Below, in pieces: positions 7,856 through 16,896 of a stretch of DNA of 56,120 nt (positions are counted from its first letter, which is position 1; each line of letters opens with the position of its first letter). The stretch comes from an uncultured Porphyromonadaceae bacterium (GTDB lineage: Bacteria > Bacteroidota > Bacteroidia > Bacteroidales > Muribaculaceae), in NCBI GenBank assembly GCA_902461565.1, contig CABPYL010000017.1, positions 1 through 56,120 of the forward strand. The letters run 5' to 3'. The notes under the pieces are model-generated. The model was given only the letters and a program-made list of their open reading frames with translations, did no database searches and was not told where the DNA came from. The position numbers were made by a program, and so were the translations under genes.

Positions 7856-8974
7856 TCACACGTCGGGGTTGACGAGAACGTACCGGCCTCCGGGAACGGA
7901 TATTACAATGTTTTCCATTTCCATCTCGAACAGCGAGGCGCTGAGCCGTGCGTAGGGCATGTTCAGTGCTGCGCACATCTCGTTTACGGTGGCATCGCTG
8001 TTGCTCTTGAGAAATTCGGCGATGGATGTCTGTTCGGGCGATAGGAAATGCAGTTCGGGCTGTTTTTTTGCCGCAGGGCGCGACGTCCAGTTCATCGCGT
8101 TCACCACGTCGTCGGCATCGCGTACCATGCCGGCCTCGCAGCGGGCAATTAAGGCATTGCAGCCACGGCTGTAGGGGTCGCAGACACGTCCTGGGAGCGC
8201 CATAACCTCACGGTTGTATGCCGCGGCGATATGTGCGGTGGTCATCGCTCCGCCTTTGATATCTGATTCCACTACAACGGTAACATCGGCGAGTGCCGCC
8301 ACTATCCTGTTACGCGACAGAAAATTGCCGCGGTGGATAGGCGCCACAGACGGGTATTCGGTGAGCAGGAATCCGCCGCTGCGTACCATGCGCTGGGCGT
8401 CGTCGCGGTGGTCGGCAGGATATATGGTGTTGAGTCCGTGGGCCAGAACGGCGCCTGTGGGAATGTCGGCGGCAAGAGCGGCACGGTGAGCGGCGATATC
8501 CACACCGAATGCCAGTCCGCTGACTATCAGAAGATCGTCTACGCATTCGCCGAGTTCCGAAACGAGTTTGCGCGTGAATTCCGCACCGTATGCCGTACAG
8601 TGCCTGGTGCCTACAACAGCAACCACATGGGCGTATTCGGCAAGGTTGCCGAAGCTGAAAAGCATTCCCGGTGCGTCCTGACAGTCGCGCAGCCGGGCCG
8701 GATATCCGCTGTCAGGGTCTGCGAAATAGTGTATGCCTATGCTGTTGCGCTGCACAAAGTGCACCTCACGTTCGGCGTTCTCCAGAGCCTGCTTGCGGCG
8801 TTCGTCGTCGAAATAGCTTTCGCGCAGGCCCGATATCGATGCCAGGCGGCGCGCCGGCAACGTAAAGAAATCGGTCTCGGTGATTCCGAGCGCTCGTAAT
8901 TGCCCGGCAGTACCGAGGTTTACGTTGCGGAAACCGGAGAAGGCTATGCGGTATTTCAGCAGGTCGGCGTCCAT
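7856..8974 (-). CDS. dprA: DNA-processing protein DprA
   Basis: A 372-residue DprA, the single-stranded-DNA-binding protein that loads RecA during natural transformation. The N-terminal SAM/HhH-like segment (residues 1-75) is followed by a Rossmann-like core with VAVVGTRHCTAYG (about 119-131), IVSGLAFGVDIAAHRAAL, AVLAHGLNTIYPADH and FLSRNRIVAALADVTVVVES, all DprA hallmarks. ALPGRVCDPYSRGCNALI follows. The last 70 residues form a winged-helix domain (SIAEFLKSNSDATVNEMCAALNMPYARL). The length is normal. The upstream thioesterase gene ends 11 bases before its start, so the two are probably one transcript. Confidence 0.93.
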   Translation of the reverse strand: MDADLLKYRIAFSGFRNVNLGTAGQLRALGITETDFFTLPARRLASISGLRESYFDDERRKQALENAEREVHFVQRNSIGIHYFADPDSGYPARLRDCQDAPGMLFSFGNLAEYAHVVAVVGTRHCTAYGAEFTRKLVSELGECVDDLLIVSGLAFGVDIAAHRAALAADIPTGAVLAHGLNTIYPADHRDDAQRMVRSGGFLLTEYPSVAPIHRGNFLSRNRIVAALADVTVVVESDIKGGAMTTAHIAAAYNREVMALPGRVCDPYSRGCNALIARCEAGMVRDADDVVNAMNWTSRPAAKKQPELHFLSPEQTSIAEFLKSNSDATVNEMCAALNMPYARLSASLFEMEMENIVISVPGGRYVLVNPDV

Positions 8975-8984
8975 AAAGGAGGTA

Positions 8985-9392
8985 TCAGCTTATATATTCG
9001 GCAAATGCCTCGGCAAGGCGTTCACCACGTGAGATGCGGCCGTTCTCGAATGAGACTATGTCTACAACGGCTTTCACCACAGGCTGTGTGTCGGTAGTAT
9101 ATATGTCCTGCCGGAAAACGAACACCGGTCCGCGGCGGTGCAGGTTAAGTTTGCTTATCATGCTTTCTCCGAGGCCGAGCGGACGTATATATTTTATATC
9201 TATGTGGCTCACCACCGGGTCGAGCCCTTCTTCATGCATGCGTCGGAAACTTATTCCGGCCATTTCGCAGAATTCGTGGCGTGTGTGTTCCAGGTAGTGC
9301 AGATATATGGCATTGTTGACAATGCCTTCGGCATCCACCTCGTAGTCGCGCACCTTTATCGGCAGTTCAAAAATATAGTCTTTTTGTTCCAT
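8985..9392 (-). CDS. Acyl-CoA thioesterase, 4HBT hotdog family
   Basis: A 135-residue hotdog-fold thioesterase that hydrolyses acyl-CoA or acyl-ACP thioesters. The family motif is clear near residue 20: DYEVDAEGIVNNAIYLHYLE, in which the Asp/Glu acts in catalysis; ARHEF-like TRHEF follows. The ATG at 9390-9392 (MEQKDYIF) was chosen because the TAATTTTG promoter box at 9401-9408 would put transcription start right before it; a start nine codons upstream would lie within the promoter. It is the first gene of a unit with dprA, and its promoter faces that of the beta-galactosidase gene. Confidence 0.8.
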   Translation of the reverse strand: MEQKDYIFELPIKVRDYEVDAEGIVNNAIYLHYLEHTRHEFCEMAGISFRRMHEEGLDPVVSHIDIKYIRPLGLGESMISKLNLHRRGPVFVFRQDIYTTDTQPVVKAVVDIVSFENGRISRGERLAEAFAEYIS

Positions 9393-9400
9393 ATCGTCTG

Positions 9401-9408
9401 CAAAATTA
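9401..9408 (-). promoter_or_regulatory. -7 promoter box of the thioesterase/dprA unit
   Basis: TAATTTTG on the minus strand lies 8 bases before the ATG at 9392, predicting an almost leaderless transcript. TTAG replaces TTTG at -33. Confidence 0.5.
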
Positions 9409-9429
9409 AGGATTTTCAAGGAATTTAGC

Positions 9430-9437
9430 TAATTTTG
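9430..9437 (+). promoter_or_regulatory. -7 promoter box of the beta-galactosidase gene
   Basis: TAATTTTG on the plus strand, 31 bases before the ATG at 9469. It is the divergent partner of the box at 9401-9408. Confidence 0.55.
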
Positions 9438-9468
9438 CAAAAGATAACCAAACTCAATATATAATAGC

Positions 9469-12400
9469 ATGAAAAAACTGATAATTGCCGCGGTGGCGTT
9501 GACTGCGATGTTTGCAGCTGACGCGCAGACCTTCACCGAGTGGCATGATCCGCAAGTGAACCAGATAAACCGCGCACCCATGCGTTCGGCTGCCTTCGCA
9601 TGGCGCGACGGCGAGGAGGCTGGCGGCGTGCTGCAACGTAAAAATTCAGCTAACTATCTAAGCCTTAACGGTATCTGGAAATTTAATATGGTCAACGATG
9701 CCTCGGCGCGCCCCGTAGACTTTTGGAAAAAGAATTTCAACGACAAAGGCTGGGGCGACATGCCTGTGCCCGGCAACTGGGAGCTGAACGGCTACGGCGA
9801 TCCAATGTATGTCAACGTCGGTTATCCCTGGCGCACGTGGTACAGGAATAATCCTCCAACAGTGCCCGAACAGGAGAATCATGTCGGCAGTTACCGTCGC
9901 GAAATTTTTGTTCCCGCCGACTGGAAAGGTAAGGATATTTTTGCCCACTTCGGTTCGGTTACGTCCAATATTTACCTGTGGATCAACGGGAAATTTGTTG
10001 GCTACAGCGAGGACAGCAAACTGGCCGCCGAATTCGATGTTACCCCCTATATCGTACCCGGCAAGGAAAACCTGTTTGCCTTTCAGGTGTTCCGCTGGTG
10101 CGACGGAACATATCTCGAGGATCAGGATTTCTTCCGTCTTAGCGGCGTTGCCCGCGACAGCTATCTGTTTGCCCGAAACAAGACGCGCATAGCCGATATC
10201 CGCGTTACTCCCGATCTCGACAAAGACTACCGCAACGGCTCGCTGGATGTTGACCTCACACTCAAGGGAAAAGGCAAAGTAAATCTTGAGCTTCTCGATG
10301 CCGATGGCGCCAAGGTGGCTACGGCTGTCGCCGACCGCAGCGGCAAGGTTACCATAAACATAGACAATCCGTGCAAATGGAGTGCCGAATCACCGTATCT
10401 TTACAAACTTATCGCCCGCATGGAGGGTACCGATGAGATTGTTCCGGTAAACGTGGGCTTCCGCAAAATAGAACTTGTCGCCGGTCAGGTACTTGTAAAC
10501 GGCAAGCCGGTACTGTTCAAGGGCGCAAACCGTCATGAACTCGACCCCGACGGCGGCTATAATGTATCGCCCGAGCGCATGTTGCAGGATGTGGAGGTTA
10601 TGAAGAAACTGAATATCAACGCCGTGCGTACATGCCATTATCCTGACGACGAACTGTGGTACGAGCTTTGCGACCGCCACGGCCTGTATATGGTTGCCGA
10701 GGCGAATATCGAGAGCCACGGTATGGGCTATGGTGAAGAAAGCCTGGCGCGTGCAAAGAACTATGCCAAGGCGCATATGGAGCGCAATCAGCGCAACGTA
10801 CAGCGCAACTACAACCATCCGGCGGTGATATTCTGGTCGCTCGGCAACGAGGCCGGCAACGGCGAGAATTTCGTCGCCGCATACGAGTGGGTTAAGAATG
10901 AGGACCCCTCGCGCCCTGTGCAGTATGAGCAGGCAGGCAGGGGCGACAACACCGACATTTTCTGTCCGATGTACTATAACTACGACAACGTAAACCGCTA
11001 TTGTTCCGATTCGTCAAATACCAAGCCGCTAATACAGTGCGAGTATGCGCATGCTATGGGTAACTCCGAGGGCGGATTCATGGAGTATATGGACCTTGTG
11101 CGCAAGTATCCCAACTATCAGGGCGGTTTCATCTGGGACTTCGTGGACCAGAGCCTGCGCGAAAAGGGCGCCGGCGGCGCTGAAATATTTGCATACGGCG
11201 GTGATTTCAACAACTTCGACCCCTCCGACCAGAATTTCTGCGACAATGGTCTTGTCAGCCCCGACCGAGTGCCCAACCCGCACGCCTACGAGGTGGCTTA
11301 TTGCTATCAGAACATCTGGACCGACGTTATTGATAAATCCAAGGGCATAGTGAAGGTGTTCAACGAGAATTTCTTCAACAATCTTTCCGACGTCGCTCTG
11401 GTATGGAATGTTGAAAAGAACGGTGTGGCTGTTACCGAAGGCCGTGTTGACAAACTTGATTTCATCGGCCCGCAGATCTGCGCTGCTTTTTTCCTGCCTT
11501 TGCCTGCAATTAATGATGATGGCGAGTACTTCCTGAACGTGAAGTATGTGCTTAAGAACGCAACGGATATCCTTCCCGCCGGTTTTGCCGTGGCACATCA
11601 GCAGATTGCCCTTACCGCACCCGTGCCCGCGGATATCAATCTTGCCAATGACCGTGGCGCCGGTGATCCTCGGATTATCAACAACCATCAGAACTGTCTG
11701 ACCGTGGAAGGCAGTGATTTCCGTATCGAATTCAACCGCGAGGACGGTTTCATGAATCTGTACCGCGTTGGCACAGCGGATTTCATTGAAAAAGGCCGCG
11801 AGCTAAAGCCAAACTTCTGGCGTGCCCTTACCGACAACGATATGGGTGCCGGGCTGCAGTACAAATGGCGTGTATGGCAGAAGCCTGAAATGCGCCTAAA
11901 GAGTCTCGATGCTTCCATGACCGACGGCAAGGCTCTTGTTGTAGCTGATTACGAGATGCCGGTCGTCAAGGCCACTCTCAGAATGTCCTATCTTATCAAC
12001 AACGAGGGTGCCGTCAAAGTTACCGAGGCAATGACTGCCGACAAGGGTGCCGATACACCACCTATGTTCCGCTACGGAATGCAGATGCCCATGCCTGAAA
12101 GTTTCAGCAGGATAGAGTACTACGGTCGCGGCCCTGGCGAGAATTATTCCGACCGCAACCACTGCACGCCTGTCGGTCTATACCGTCAGACCGTCGACGA
12201 GCAGTTCTATCCCTATATCCGGCCGCAGGAAACAGGCACCAAGACCGATATCCGCTACTGGATGCAGCTGGACCGCGCGGGCCGCGGACTTGAATTTGTT
12301 GCCGATGCACCTTTCTCGGCTTCGGCTCTTAACTACACCATAGAGAGCCTCGACGAAACACCGCGAAAAATGCAGCGCCACTCGCCAGAAATTCCTAAGG

Positions 12401-12549
12401 CCGGTTTCACAAACGTGATTATCGACAAGGCTCAGGCCGGCCTCGGCTGCGTCGATTCCTGGGGTGCGGTGCCGTTGCCTAAGTATCAGTTGCCGTTTGC
12501 CGACCGCACTTTTACCTTCGTTATGCGTCCAGTAGCCCACCAGCTCTGA
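9469..12549 (+). CDS. Exported GH2 beta-galactosidase
   Basis: A 1026-residue LacZ-type glycoside hydrolase of family GH2 that releases terminal beta-galactose. A signal peptide (MKKLIIAAVALTAMFAADAQ) sends it to the periplasm or outer membrane, unlike cytoplasmic E. coli LacZ. Domains in order: sugar-binding jelly roll (about 50-220), Ig-like (220-335), TIM barrel (335-620), a further Ig-like part and the C-terminal small-chain domain (about 750-1025). The acid/base is Glu461 (SLGNEAGNG) and the nucleophile Glu525 (QCEYAHAMGNSEGG). NRHELDPDGGY and TCHYPDDELWYELCD are typical barrel motifs. It is monocistronic with its own promoter and terminator. The Leloir genes galK-galE-galM lie 1.4 kb away, so galactose released by it could feed that pathway. 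Confidence 0.93.
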   Translation: MKKLIIAAVALTAMFAADAQTFTEWHDPQVNQINRAPMRSAAFAWRDGEEAGGVLQRKNSANYLSLNGIWKFNMVNDASARPVDFWKKNFNDKGWGDMPVPGNWELNGYGDPMYVNVGYPWRTWYRNNPPTVPEQENHVGSYRREIFVPADWKGKDIFAHFGSVTSNIYLWINGKFVGYSEDSKLAAEFDVTPYIVPGKENLFAFQVFRWCDGTYLEDQDFFRLSGVARDSYLFARNKTRIADIRVTPDLDKDYRNGSLDVDLTLKGKGKVNLELLDADGAKVATAVADRSGKVTINIDNPCKWSAESPYLYKLIARMEGTDEIVPVNVGFRKIELVAGQVLVNGKPVLFKGANRHELDPDGGYNVSPERMLQDVEVMKKLNINAVRTCHYPDDELWYELCDRHGLYMVAEANIESHGMGYGEESLARAKNYAKAHMERNQRNVQRNYNHPAVIFWSLGNEAGNGENFVAAYEWVKNEDPSRPVQYEQAGRGDNTDIFCPMYYNYDNVNRYCSDSSNTKPLIQCEYAHAMGNSEGGFMEYMDLVRKYPNYQGGFIWDFVDQSLREKGAGGAEIFAYGGDFNNFDPSDQNFCDNGLVSPDRVPNPHAYEVAYCYQNIWTDVIDKSKGIVKVFNENFFNNLSDVALVWNVEKNGVAVTEGRVDKLDFIGPQICAAFFLPLPAINDDGEYFLNVKYVLKNATDILPAGFAVAHQQIALTAPVPADINLANDRGAGDPRIINNHQNCLTVEGSDFRIEFNREDGFMNLYRVGTADFIEKGRELKPNFWRALTDNDMGAGLQYKWRVWQKPEMRLKSLDASMTDGKALVVADYEMPVVKATLRMSYLINNEGAVKVTEAMTADKGADTPPMFRYGMQMPMPESFSRIEYYGRGPGENYSDRNHCTPVGLYRQTVDEQFYPYIRPQETGTKTDIRYWMQLDRAGRGLEFVADAPFSASALNYTIESLDETPRKMQRHSPEIPKAGFTNVIIDKAQAGLGCVDSWGAVPLPKYQLPFADRTFTFVMRPVAHQL

Positions 12550-12570
12550 GTTTACATACCAATTTTATAT

Positions 12571-12599
12571 CAGCGGGATGTGCGTCCCGCTGTTTTTTT
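12571..12599 (+). terminator. Terminator of the beta-galactosidase gene
   Basis: CAGCGGGA (12571-12578) and TCCCGCTG (12585-12592) form a perfect stem followed by seven T. The next promoter box begins two bases later. Confidence 0.9.
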
Positions 12600-12601
12600 G
12601 C

Positions 12602-12609
12602 TATCTTTG
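12602..12609 (+). promoter_or_regulatory. -7 promoter box of the glycosyltransferase gene
   Basis: TATCTTTG, directly behind the U-tract of the previous terminator and 16 bases before the ATG at 12626. Confidence 0.55.
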
Positions 12610-12625
12610 CACAAAATACCACTCT

Positions 12626-13618
12626 ATGGAAAATACCGCACATTCCGATACCCGTTATGCCGACGGCAAATTGCCCGTTATCGCTATTGTTGTCCCCTGC
12701 TACAACGAGGAGGAGGCTCTGCCACTGTCGGCGCCTGTGCTGTTGCAGGTTCTTGACAGGATGGCGGCCGATGGTCTTGCGTCGCCCCGCAGCTACGTGC
12801 TGTGTGTGGACGACGGCAGCCGCGACGGCACATGGGCGCTGATAGAGAGCCTCCATGCCGCCGACAAACGGATAAAGGGCGTGGCATTGGCGCATAACCG
12901 TGGCCACCAGTATGCTCTGTTAGCCGGCCTTATGAGTGTGCTGGACCGCTGCGACGCCGCTATCTCCATAGACGCCGACCTGCAGGACGATCCCTGGTGC
13001 ATGGTGGATATGGTGCGCGATTTCCGCAAGGGCAAGGAGATTGTATTCGGCGTGCGGGCTTCGCGCAGCTCGGATACGATGTTCAAACGCACGACGGCGC
13101 ATGCGTTCTATTCGTTCCAGAAGGCTATGGGCCTCGAGACGGTGTACGATCACGCCGATTACCGCCTTATGAGCAACCGTGCGCTGCGTCTGCTTGCCGA
13201 CTACGGCGAATCCAACATTTTCCTCCGCGGCATCGTGCCTCAGTTAGGTCTGGATACGTCGGTGGTGAAATACGACCGCACGCCCCGCTGCGCTGGCGAA
13301 TCGAAATATCCGCTTTCCAAGATGCTGGCGCTGTCGATAGACGGTATAACGTCTTTCTCGGCCAAGCCAATGCGCTGGATTTTCTATATCGGCCTTATAT
13401 GTTTTGTGGCGACGCTGATTGTTACCGTGTATGTGCTTGTGGCATATTTTGTTCGCGGCAACACAAACGCTGGCTGGGCGTCGATTATGCTTTCGGTGTG
13501 GGGCCTCGGCAGTGTAATTATGATGTCGATAGGTGTTGTGGGCGAATACATAGGCAAAATATTCGTAGAAACAAAGCACCGTCCGCGCTACGCCATTAAA
13601 TCCACCGTCTGGGACTGA
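12626..13618 (+). CDS. Polyprenyl-phosphate-type family 2 glycosyltransferase (DPM1/GtrB-like)
   Basis: A 330-residue membrane glycosyltransferase. The GT2 domain (about residues 13-240) shows VVPCYNEEEALPL, CVDDGSRDGTW (nucleotide binding) and SIDADLQDDPW (the metal-binding Asp cluster), then VFGVRASRSSDTMFKR. Two hydrophobic hairpins at the end (WIFYIGLICFVATLIV and SVWGLGSVIMMSIGVVGEY) and the closing EYIGKIFVETKHRPRY match the GtrB/ArnC group, which transfers a sugar from a nucleotide to a lipid phosphate on the cytoplasmic face for cell-envelope glycan modification. The ATG at 12626 is preferred because upstream codons lie in the promoter and terminator. No flippase or partner gene is next to it. 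Confidence 0.87.
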   Translation: MENTAHSDTRYADGKLPVIAIVVPCYNEEEALPLSAPVLLQVLDRMAADGLASPRSYVLCVDDGSRDGTWALIESLHAADKRIKGVALAHNRGHQYALLAGLMSVLDRCDAAISIDADLQDDPWCMVDMVRDFRKGKEIVFGVRASRSSDTMFKRTTAHAFYSFQKAMGLETVYDHADYRLMSNRALRLLADYGESNIFLRGIVPQLGLDTSVVKYDRTPRCAGESKYPLSKMLALSIDGITSFSAKPMRWIFYIGLICFVATLIVTVYVLVAYFVRGNTNAGWASIMLSVWGLGSVIMMSIGVVGEYIGKIFVETKHRPRYAIKSTVWD

Positions 13619-13642
13619 AACGGTGTTTTATGTAGCGGTTTC

Positions 13643-13839
13643 AATGGCCGGAGGCCATAAATATAGTTAACCCCGGACACTTGCTGTCCGGGGAAGTCAA
13701 AGACCTAATATACAGCCCCGGAGACGGCTGGACATACAGTCTGTCCGCGTGCAATCCTTCCGGGATTGTGTATTAGATTGATGTCTTTTCCGGAGGCACA
13801 AGTGCCCCCGGTTAACTAAATTTATGGCCTCCGGCCATT
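13643..13839. repeat. 197-base palindromic element with internal hairpins
   Basis: The gene-free stretch 13619-13904 is mostly this element. Its ends are inverted copies: AATGGCCGGAGGCCATAAAT plus ATAGTTAACC on the left, and the complement on the right (13811-13839), 29 of 30 positions alike. Inside are CCCCGGACA-loop-TGTCCGGGG (13671-13693), a GGAC/GTCC hairpin (about 13730-13745), GCAATCC/GGGATTGT (about 13751-13768) and GGCAC/GTGCC (about 13795-13805). It lies between convergent genes. No coding frame, tRNA or transposase is seen. Confidence 0.75.
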
Positions 13840-13846
13840 CCGTAGG

Positions 13847-13862
13847 GTTTTGCAACACCCTC
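13847..13862 (-). repeat. 16-base flank motif shared with the 23.2-kb element
   Basis: Minus-strand GAGGGTGTTGCAAAAC, identical over 16 bases to the plus-strand copy at 23164-23179, each next to a palindromic element. It resembles the terminal sequence of some insertion sequences, but no transposase is near. Confidence 0.6.
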
Positions 13863-13904
13863 TTTATTTGGCCTGGTAAATGAGGGCGCTGGAGATGCAA
13901 TTCC

Positions 13905-14810
13905 TTATCCGAAAAGCGGGGTGGGGTACTCGCCGTTGCGGTGTAGCTCTGCGAATTTCTCAACAACACCGGGACGGTCGGCGCTGTATGTTACGCCAAA
14001 CCAGCGGGAATCGGTGTCGAGAACTTTTACGGTAACCTCGCCGTTCTGAACGAGCGGCTCGATGCACGGCGGAATGGGGAATTCTGCCTTGGGAACGTTC
14101 AGATTCTTGTTGAGGAAGTCGATGAAACGGTTTTCGCTGATTTCGAAATAGTCGGGTGTGAAGCCCCACATGTTCATGGAAACCGGGGTATTGGGCTCGA
14201 GTGTCTCCAATACGCCCTCGGCATTGTTGGTAACAATGTTGTGGTTTTCGTCGTAGCGGATGTCGGTGCGTTCTTCAACGGCGGTGAGTTTGCCGTCGTC
14301 GGTCTTGCAGATACCGCGCGAAACGGTTCCGTTCTCGGTCATGGTGTTGCCTACGCGGAAGCCTACCATCGAGTAGTCGCCCTTGCGGTCGCGCGAACGC
14401 ATGAGGTCTTTTGCGAGAACGGCGAAGCTGTCGCGGCCATAGAAGTCGTCGGCGTTGATAACGGCGAAAGGCTCCTTGATGGCGTCTTTACCCATGAGCA
14501 CTGCGTGGCTTGTACCCCAGGGTTTTGTGCGCTCTCCGGGGCAGGTAAAGCCATCGGGGAGTGTGGTTACGGCCTGGAATACGACTTCCACAGGCACTTT
14601 GTCCTCGTATTTGGAAATTACTTTTTCGCGGAATTCCTGTTCGAAATCTTTGCGGATAACGAAAACGATTTTGCCGAATCCGGCGCGGAGAGCGTCGAAA
14701 ACGGAGTAGTCCATAATCGTCTCGCCGTTGGGCCCGAGGCCGTCGAGCTGTTTCAGACCGCCGTAGCGGCTACCCATGCCGGCTGCAAGGATGAATAATG
14801 TGGGTTTCAT
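13905..14810 (-). CDS. Sugar nucleotidyltransferase (NTP_transferase family)
   Basis: A 301-residue enzyme of the NTP-transferase fold that activates a sugar phosphate with a nucleoside triphosphate. The N-terminal signature LAAGMGSRYGGLKQLDGLGPNGE binds the nucleotide, AVINADDFYGRD carries the metal-binding Asp residues, and the C-terminal part (VKVLDTDSRWFGVTYSADRP) fits the family. The exact sugar cannot be read off. It is the last gene of galK-galE-galM and overlaps galM by ATGA, so in context it plausibly makes UDP-glucose or UDP-galactose, taking the place of GalT/GalU in the Leloir route, since no galT was seen. That role is inferred. Confidence 0.82.
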   Translation of the reverse strand: MKPTLFILAAGMGSRYGGLKQLDGLGPNGETIMDYSVFDALRAGFGKIVFVIRKDFEQEFREKVISKYEDKVPVEVVFQAVTTLPDGFTCPGERTKPWGTSHAVLMGKDAIKEPFAVINADDFYGRDSFAVLAKDLMRSRDRKGDYSMVGFRVGNTMTENGTVSRGICKTDDGKLTAVEERTDIRYDENHNIVTNNAEGVLETLEPNTPVSMNMWGFTPDYFEISENRFIDFLNKNLNVPKAEFPIPPCIEPLVQNGEVTVKVLDTDSRWFGVTYSADRPGVVEKFAELHRNGEYPTPLFG

Positions 14811-15850
14811 TTGGCTATGAATTTAAAGTTGATGTGGCGGATATAGCGCTCGCCGGGATTGAGGACCGTATTGGGGAACGCGGGCGTGTTGGGCGAGTTG
14901 GGAAAGTCCTGACATTCGATGGCGACGCCGTCGTAGTCGTTGTAGCTTCTGCCTTCCTTGTTCAGCGGGCTTCCGGCGAGCCAGTTGCCTGTATATACCT
15001 GTACGCCGGGCTGGTCGGTTTCCACTTCGAGCACGCGGCCGGTAGCATCGTCGGAGAGAACTGCGGCAGTGGTGAGCACACCGGGTGTGTAATTGTCTAT
15101 TACCCAGCAGTTATCGTAGCCTTTGCCGAAGGTGAGGGCGGGGAAGGGCACTTTTATGTCGCGCCCCAGTTCCTTTTCCGTGGTAAAGTCCATCGGGCAG
15201 CCTTCTACAGATACCTCCACGCCCTCGGGGATAAGAGTGGAATCGGTGGGCAGATACTTGGAAGCGTTCAGACGCAGTTTATGCGATAGCACGTTGCCGC
15301 TGTTATGGCCGGAGAGGTTCCAGTACGCGTGGTTTGTAAGGTTTACGATGGTTGTGGCGGTAGTAGTGGCTTCGAGTGTGAGGTACAGCACATTGTCGTC
15401 GCTCCATGTGTAGGTAGCTTTGGCTGTTAGCTCGCCGGGGTAGCCGGCGTCGCCGTCGGGCGATACATGGCGGAAGACAACTGTGTTCCCGTTGCTGCTT
15501 TCCACTTCCCAGATCTGGTTCTGGAAGCCATCGGGGCCTCCGTGCAGATGGTTGGGGCCGTTGTTCACGGGCAGGCTGTATTCTTTGCCTGCGATTGTAA
15601 CCTTTCCGTTGGCGATGCGGTTGGCATAGCGGCCCGGTACTTTGCCTGCGCATGGGCCGTCGGCGATGTAATCGGCGGCATCGGCGTAGCCGAGTACCAC
15701 ATCGTCGAGCTTGCCGTTGCGGTCGGGAACGTTAACAGCCACCACACCGGCTCCGAGCGCCGACAGGGTTACCGAGGCGCCGGAAGCGTTGGTGATGGTA
15801 AGGAGTGTTATGTCGCCCTTTGGAGAGGGCGCGGTGGTACGTGTTGTCAT
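14807..15850 (-). CDS. galM: Galactose mutarotase (aldose 1-epimerase)
   Basis: A 347-residue aldose 1-epimerase that interconverts alpha- and beta-D-galactose before phosphorylation. Visible family motifs: VNVPDRNGKLDDVVLGY, KVPGRYANRIANGKV (with the conserved Asn-Arg), NNGPNHLHGGPDGFQNQ (first catalytic His), VNLTNHAYWNLSGH (second His), and the catalytic Glu near the end in GVAIECQDFPNSPN. The ATG at 15848-15850 is used because it overlaps the galE stop as TAATG; a longer frame upstream only reads through galE. There is no signal peptide, so it acts in the cytoplasm. Its stop overlaps the next gene start by ATGA. Confidence 0.92.
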   Translation of the reverse strand: MTTRTTAPSPKGDITLLTITNASGASVTLSALGAGVVAVNVPDRNGKLDDVVLGYADAADYIADGPCAGKVPGRYANRIANGKVTIAGKEYSLPVNNGPNHLHGGPDGFQNQIWEVESSNGNTVVFRHVSPDGDAGYPGELTAKATYTWSDDNVLYLTLEATTTATTIVNLTNHAYWNLSGHNSGNVLSHKLRLNASKYLPTDSTLIPEGVEVSVEGCPMDFTTEKELGRDIKVPFPALTFGKGYDNCWVIDNYTPGVLTTAAVLSDDATGRVLEVETDQPGVQVYTGNWLAGSPLNKEGRSYNDYDGVAIECQDFPNSPNTPAFPNTVLNPGERYIRHINFKFIAK

Positions 15851-16881
15851 TAGAGATTGCGCACATGTTTTTCCCACGCCCATGCGGCGCGCAGGGTATC
15901 GTCGATATCGCGTTCTGCTTTCCAGCCGAGTTCTTCGTTGGCGAGGGCGGTGTCGGCCCATACAGCGGGAACGTCGCCGTCGCGGCGTCCTACGATCTTG
16001 TAGTTCAGTTTAAGACCGTTGGCATTCTCGAAGCGTGTTACCAGTTCGAGAACCGACAGAGGCGTACCGGTACCGATGTTGAAGATTTCGTATTTTTCTT
16101 TCATCTTGCCGTCGACCATGCGGCTTACAGCTGCTACGTGGGCCTTGGCAAGGTCTACCACGTCGATGTAGTCGCGCAGACAGGTGCCGTCAGGGGTGTT
16201 GTAGTCGTTGCCGAACACGGAGAGGCATTCGCGGATGCCGGCAGCGGTCTGGGTGATGAAAGGCACAAGGTTGTTGGGTACCCCGCGCGGAAGTTCGCCA
16301 ATCAGTGCGCTGGGATGTGCGCCGATGGGGTTGAAGTAGCGCAGGGCGATGCCGTAGAAGCCTTCGTAGGCGCGGCAGCAGTCGTGCAGGATATCCTCGG
16401 CAATCTGTTTTGTGTTGCCGTAGGGCGATGTCGCGGGCTGACGGGGAGTCTGTTCGGTAACAGGCAGCACTTCGGCGTCGCCGTAGACGGTTGCCGACGA
16501 CGAGAACAGAACGTTGGGGCGCTTGAATTCCTTCATCAGCTGGAGGATATTCATATACGAAACCAGATTGTTCTGATAATATTTGAGCGGTTCGCTCATG
16601 GATTCACCCACAGCCTTGTATGCGGCGAAGTGTATGACAGTGCTGAATTCGTGGCGCTGGAAAACACCGCGGAGCGCGTTGATGTCGCAGGTGTCCACTT
16701 CCTCGAATGTAACCTTGCGGCCTACAATCTTTTCTACGCCTTCGATGGCAGAGGGTTCCGAATTGGAGAAATTGTCGATCATTACCACGTCGTAGCCTGC
16801 TTCGATAAGCGCTACAGTGGTGTGTGTGCCGATATAGCCGGCACCGCCGCTTACAAGTACGGTATCTTTGTACTGAGACAT
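15850..16881 (-). CDS. galE: UDP-glucose 4-epimerase
   Basis: A 343-residue short-chain dehydrogenase-type epimerase that interconverts UDP-galactose and UDP-glucose with bound NAD. The N-terminal GGAGYIGTHTTVALIEAGY is the NAD-binding glycine motif, FSSSATVYGD supplies the catalytic Ser/Thr, and SPYGNTK the Tyr-x3-Lys pair. IALRYFNPIGAHPS and YDTPDGTCLRDYI-like NTPDGTCLRDYIDV are further GalE signatures. The length is typical. It sits 15 bases after galK and overlaps galM, central to the operon. Confidence 0.95.
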   Translation of the reverse strand: MSQYKDTVLVSGGAGYIGTHTTVALIEAGYDVVMIDNFSNSEPSAIEGVEKIVGRKVTFEEVDTCDINALRGVFQRHEFSTVIHFAAYKAVGESMSEPLKYYQNNLVSYMNILQLMKEFKRPNVLFSSSATVYGDAEVLPVTEQTPRQPATSPYGNTKQIAEDILHDCCRAYEGFYGIALRYFNPIGAHPSALIGELPRGVPNNLVPFITQTAAGIRECLSVFGNDYNTPDGTCLRDYIDVVDLAKAHVAAVSRMVDGKMKEKYEIFNIGTGTPLSVLELVTRFENANGLKLNYKIVGRRDGDVPAVWADTALANEELGWKAERDIDDTLRAAWAWEKHVRNL

Positions 16882-16896
16882 AAGAATGTATAATAT

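Noticed and set aside
13643..13839. CRISPR array or tRNA-like element
   Set aside because: There are no direct repeats with spacers and no cloverleaf; the signal is inverted symmetry.
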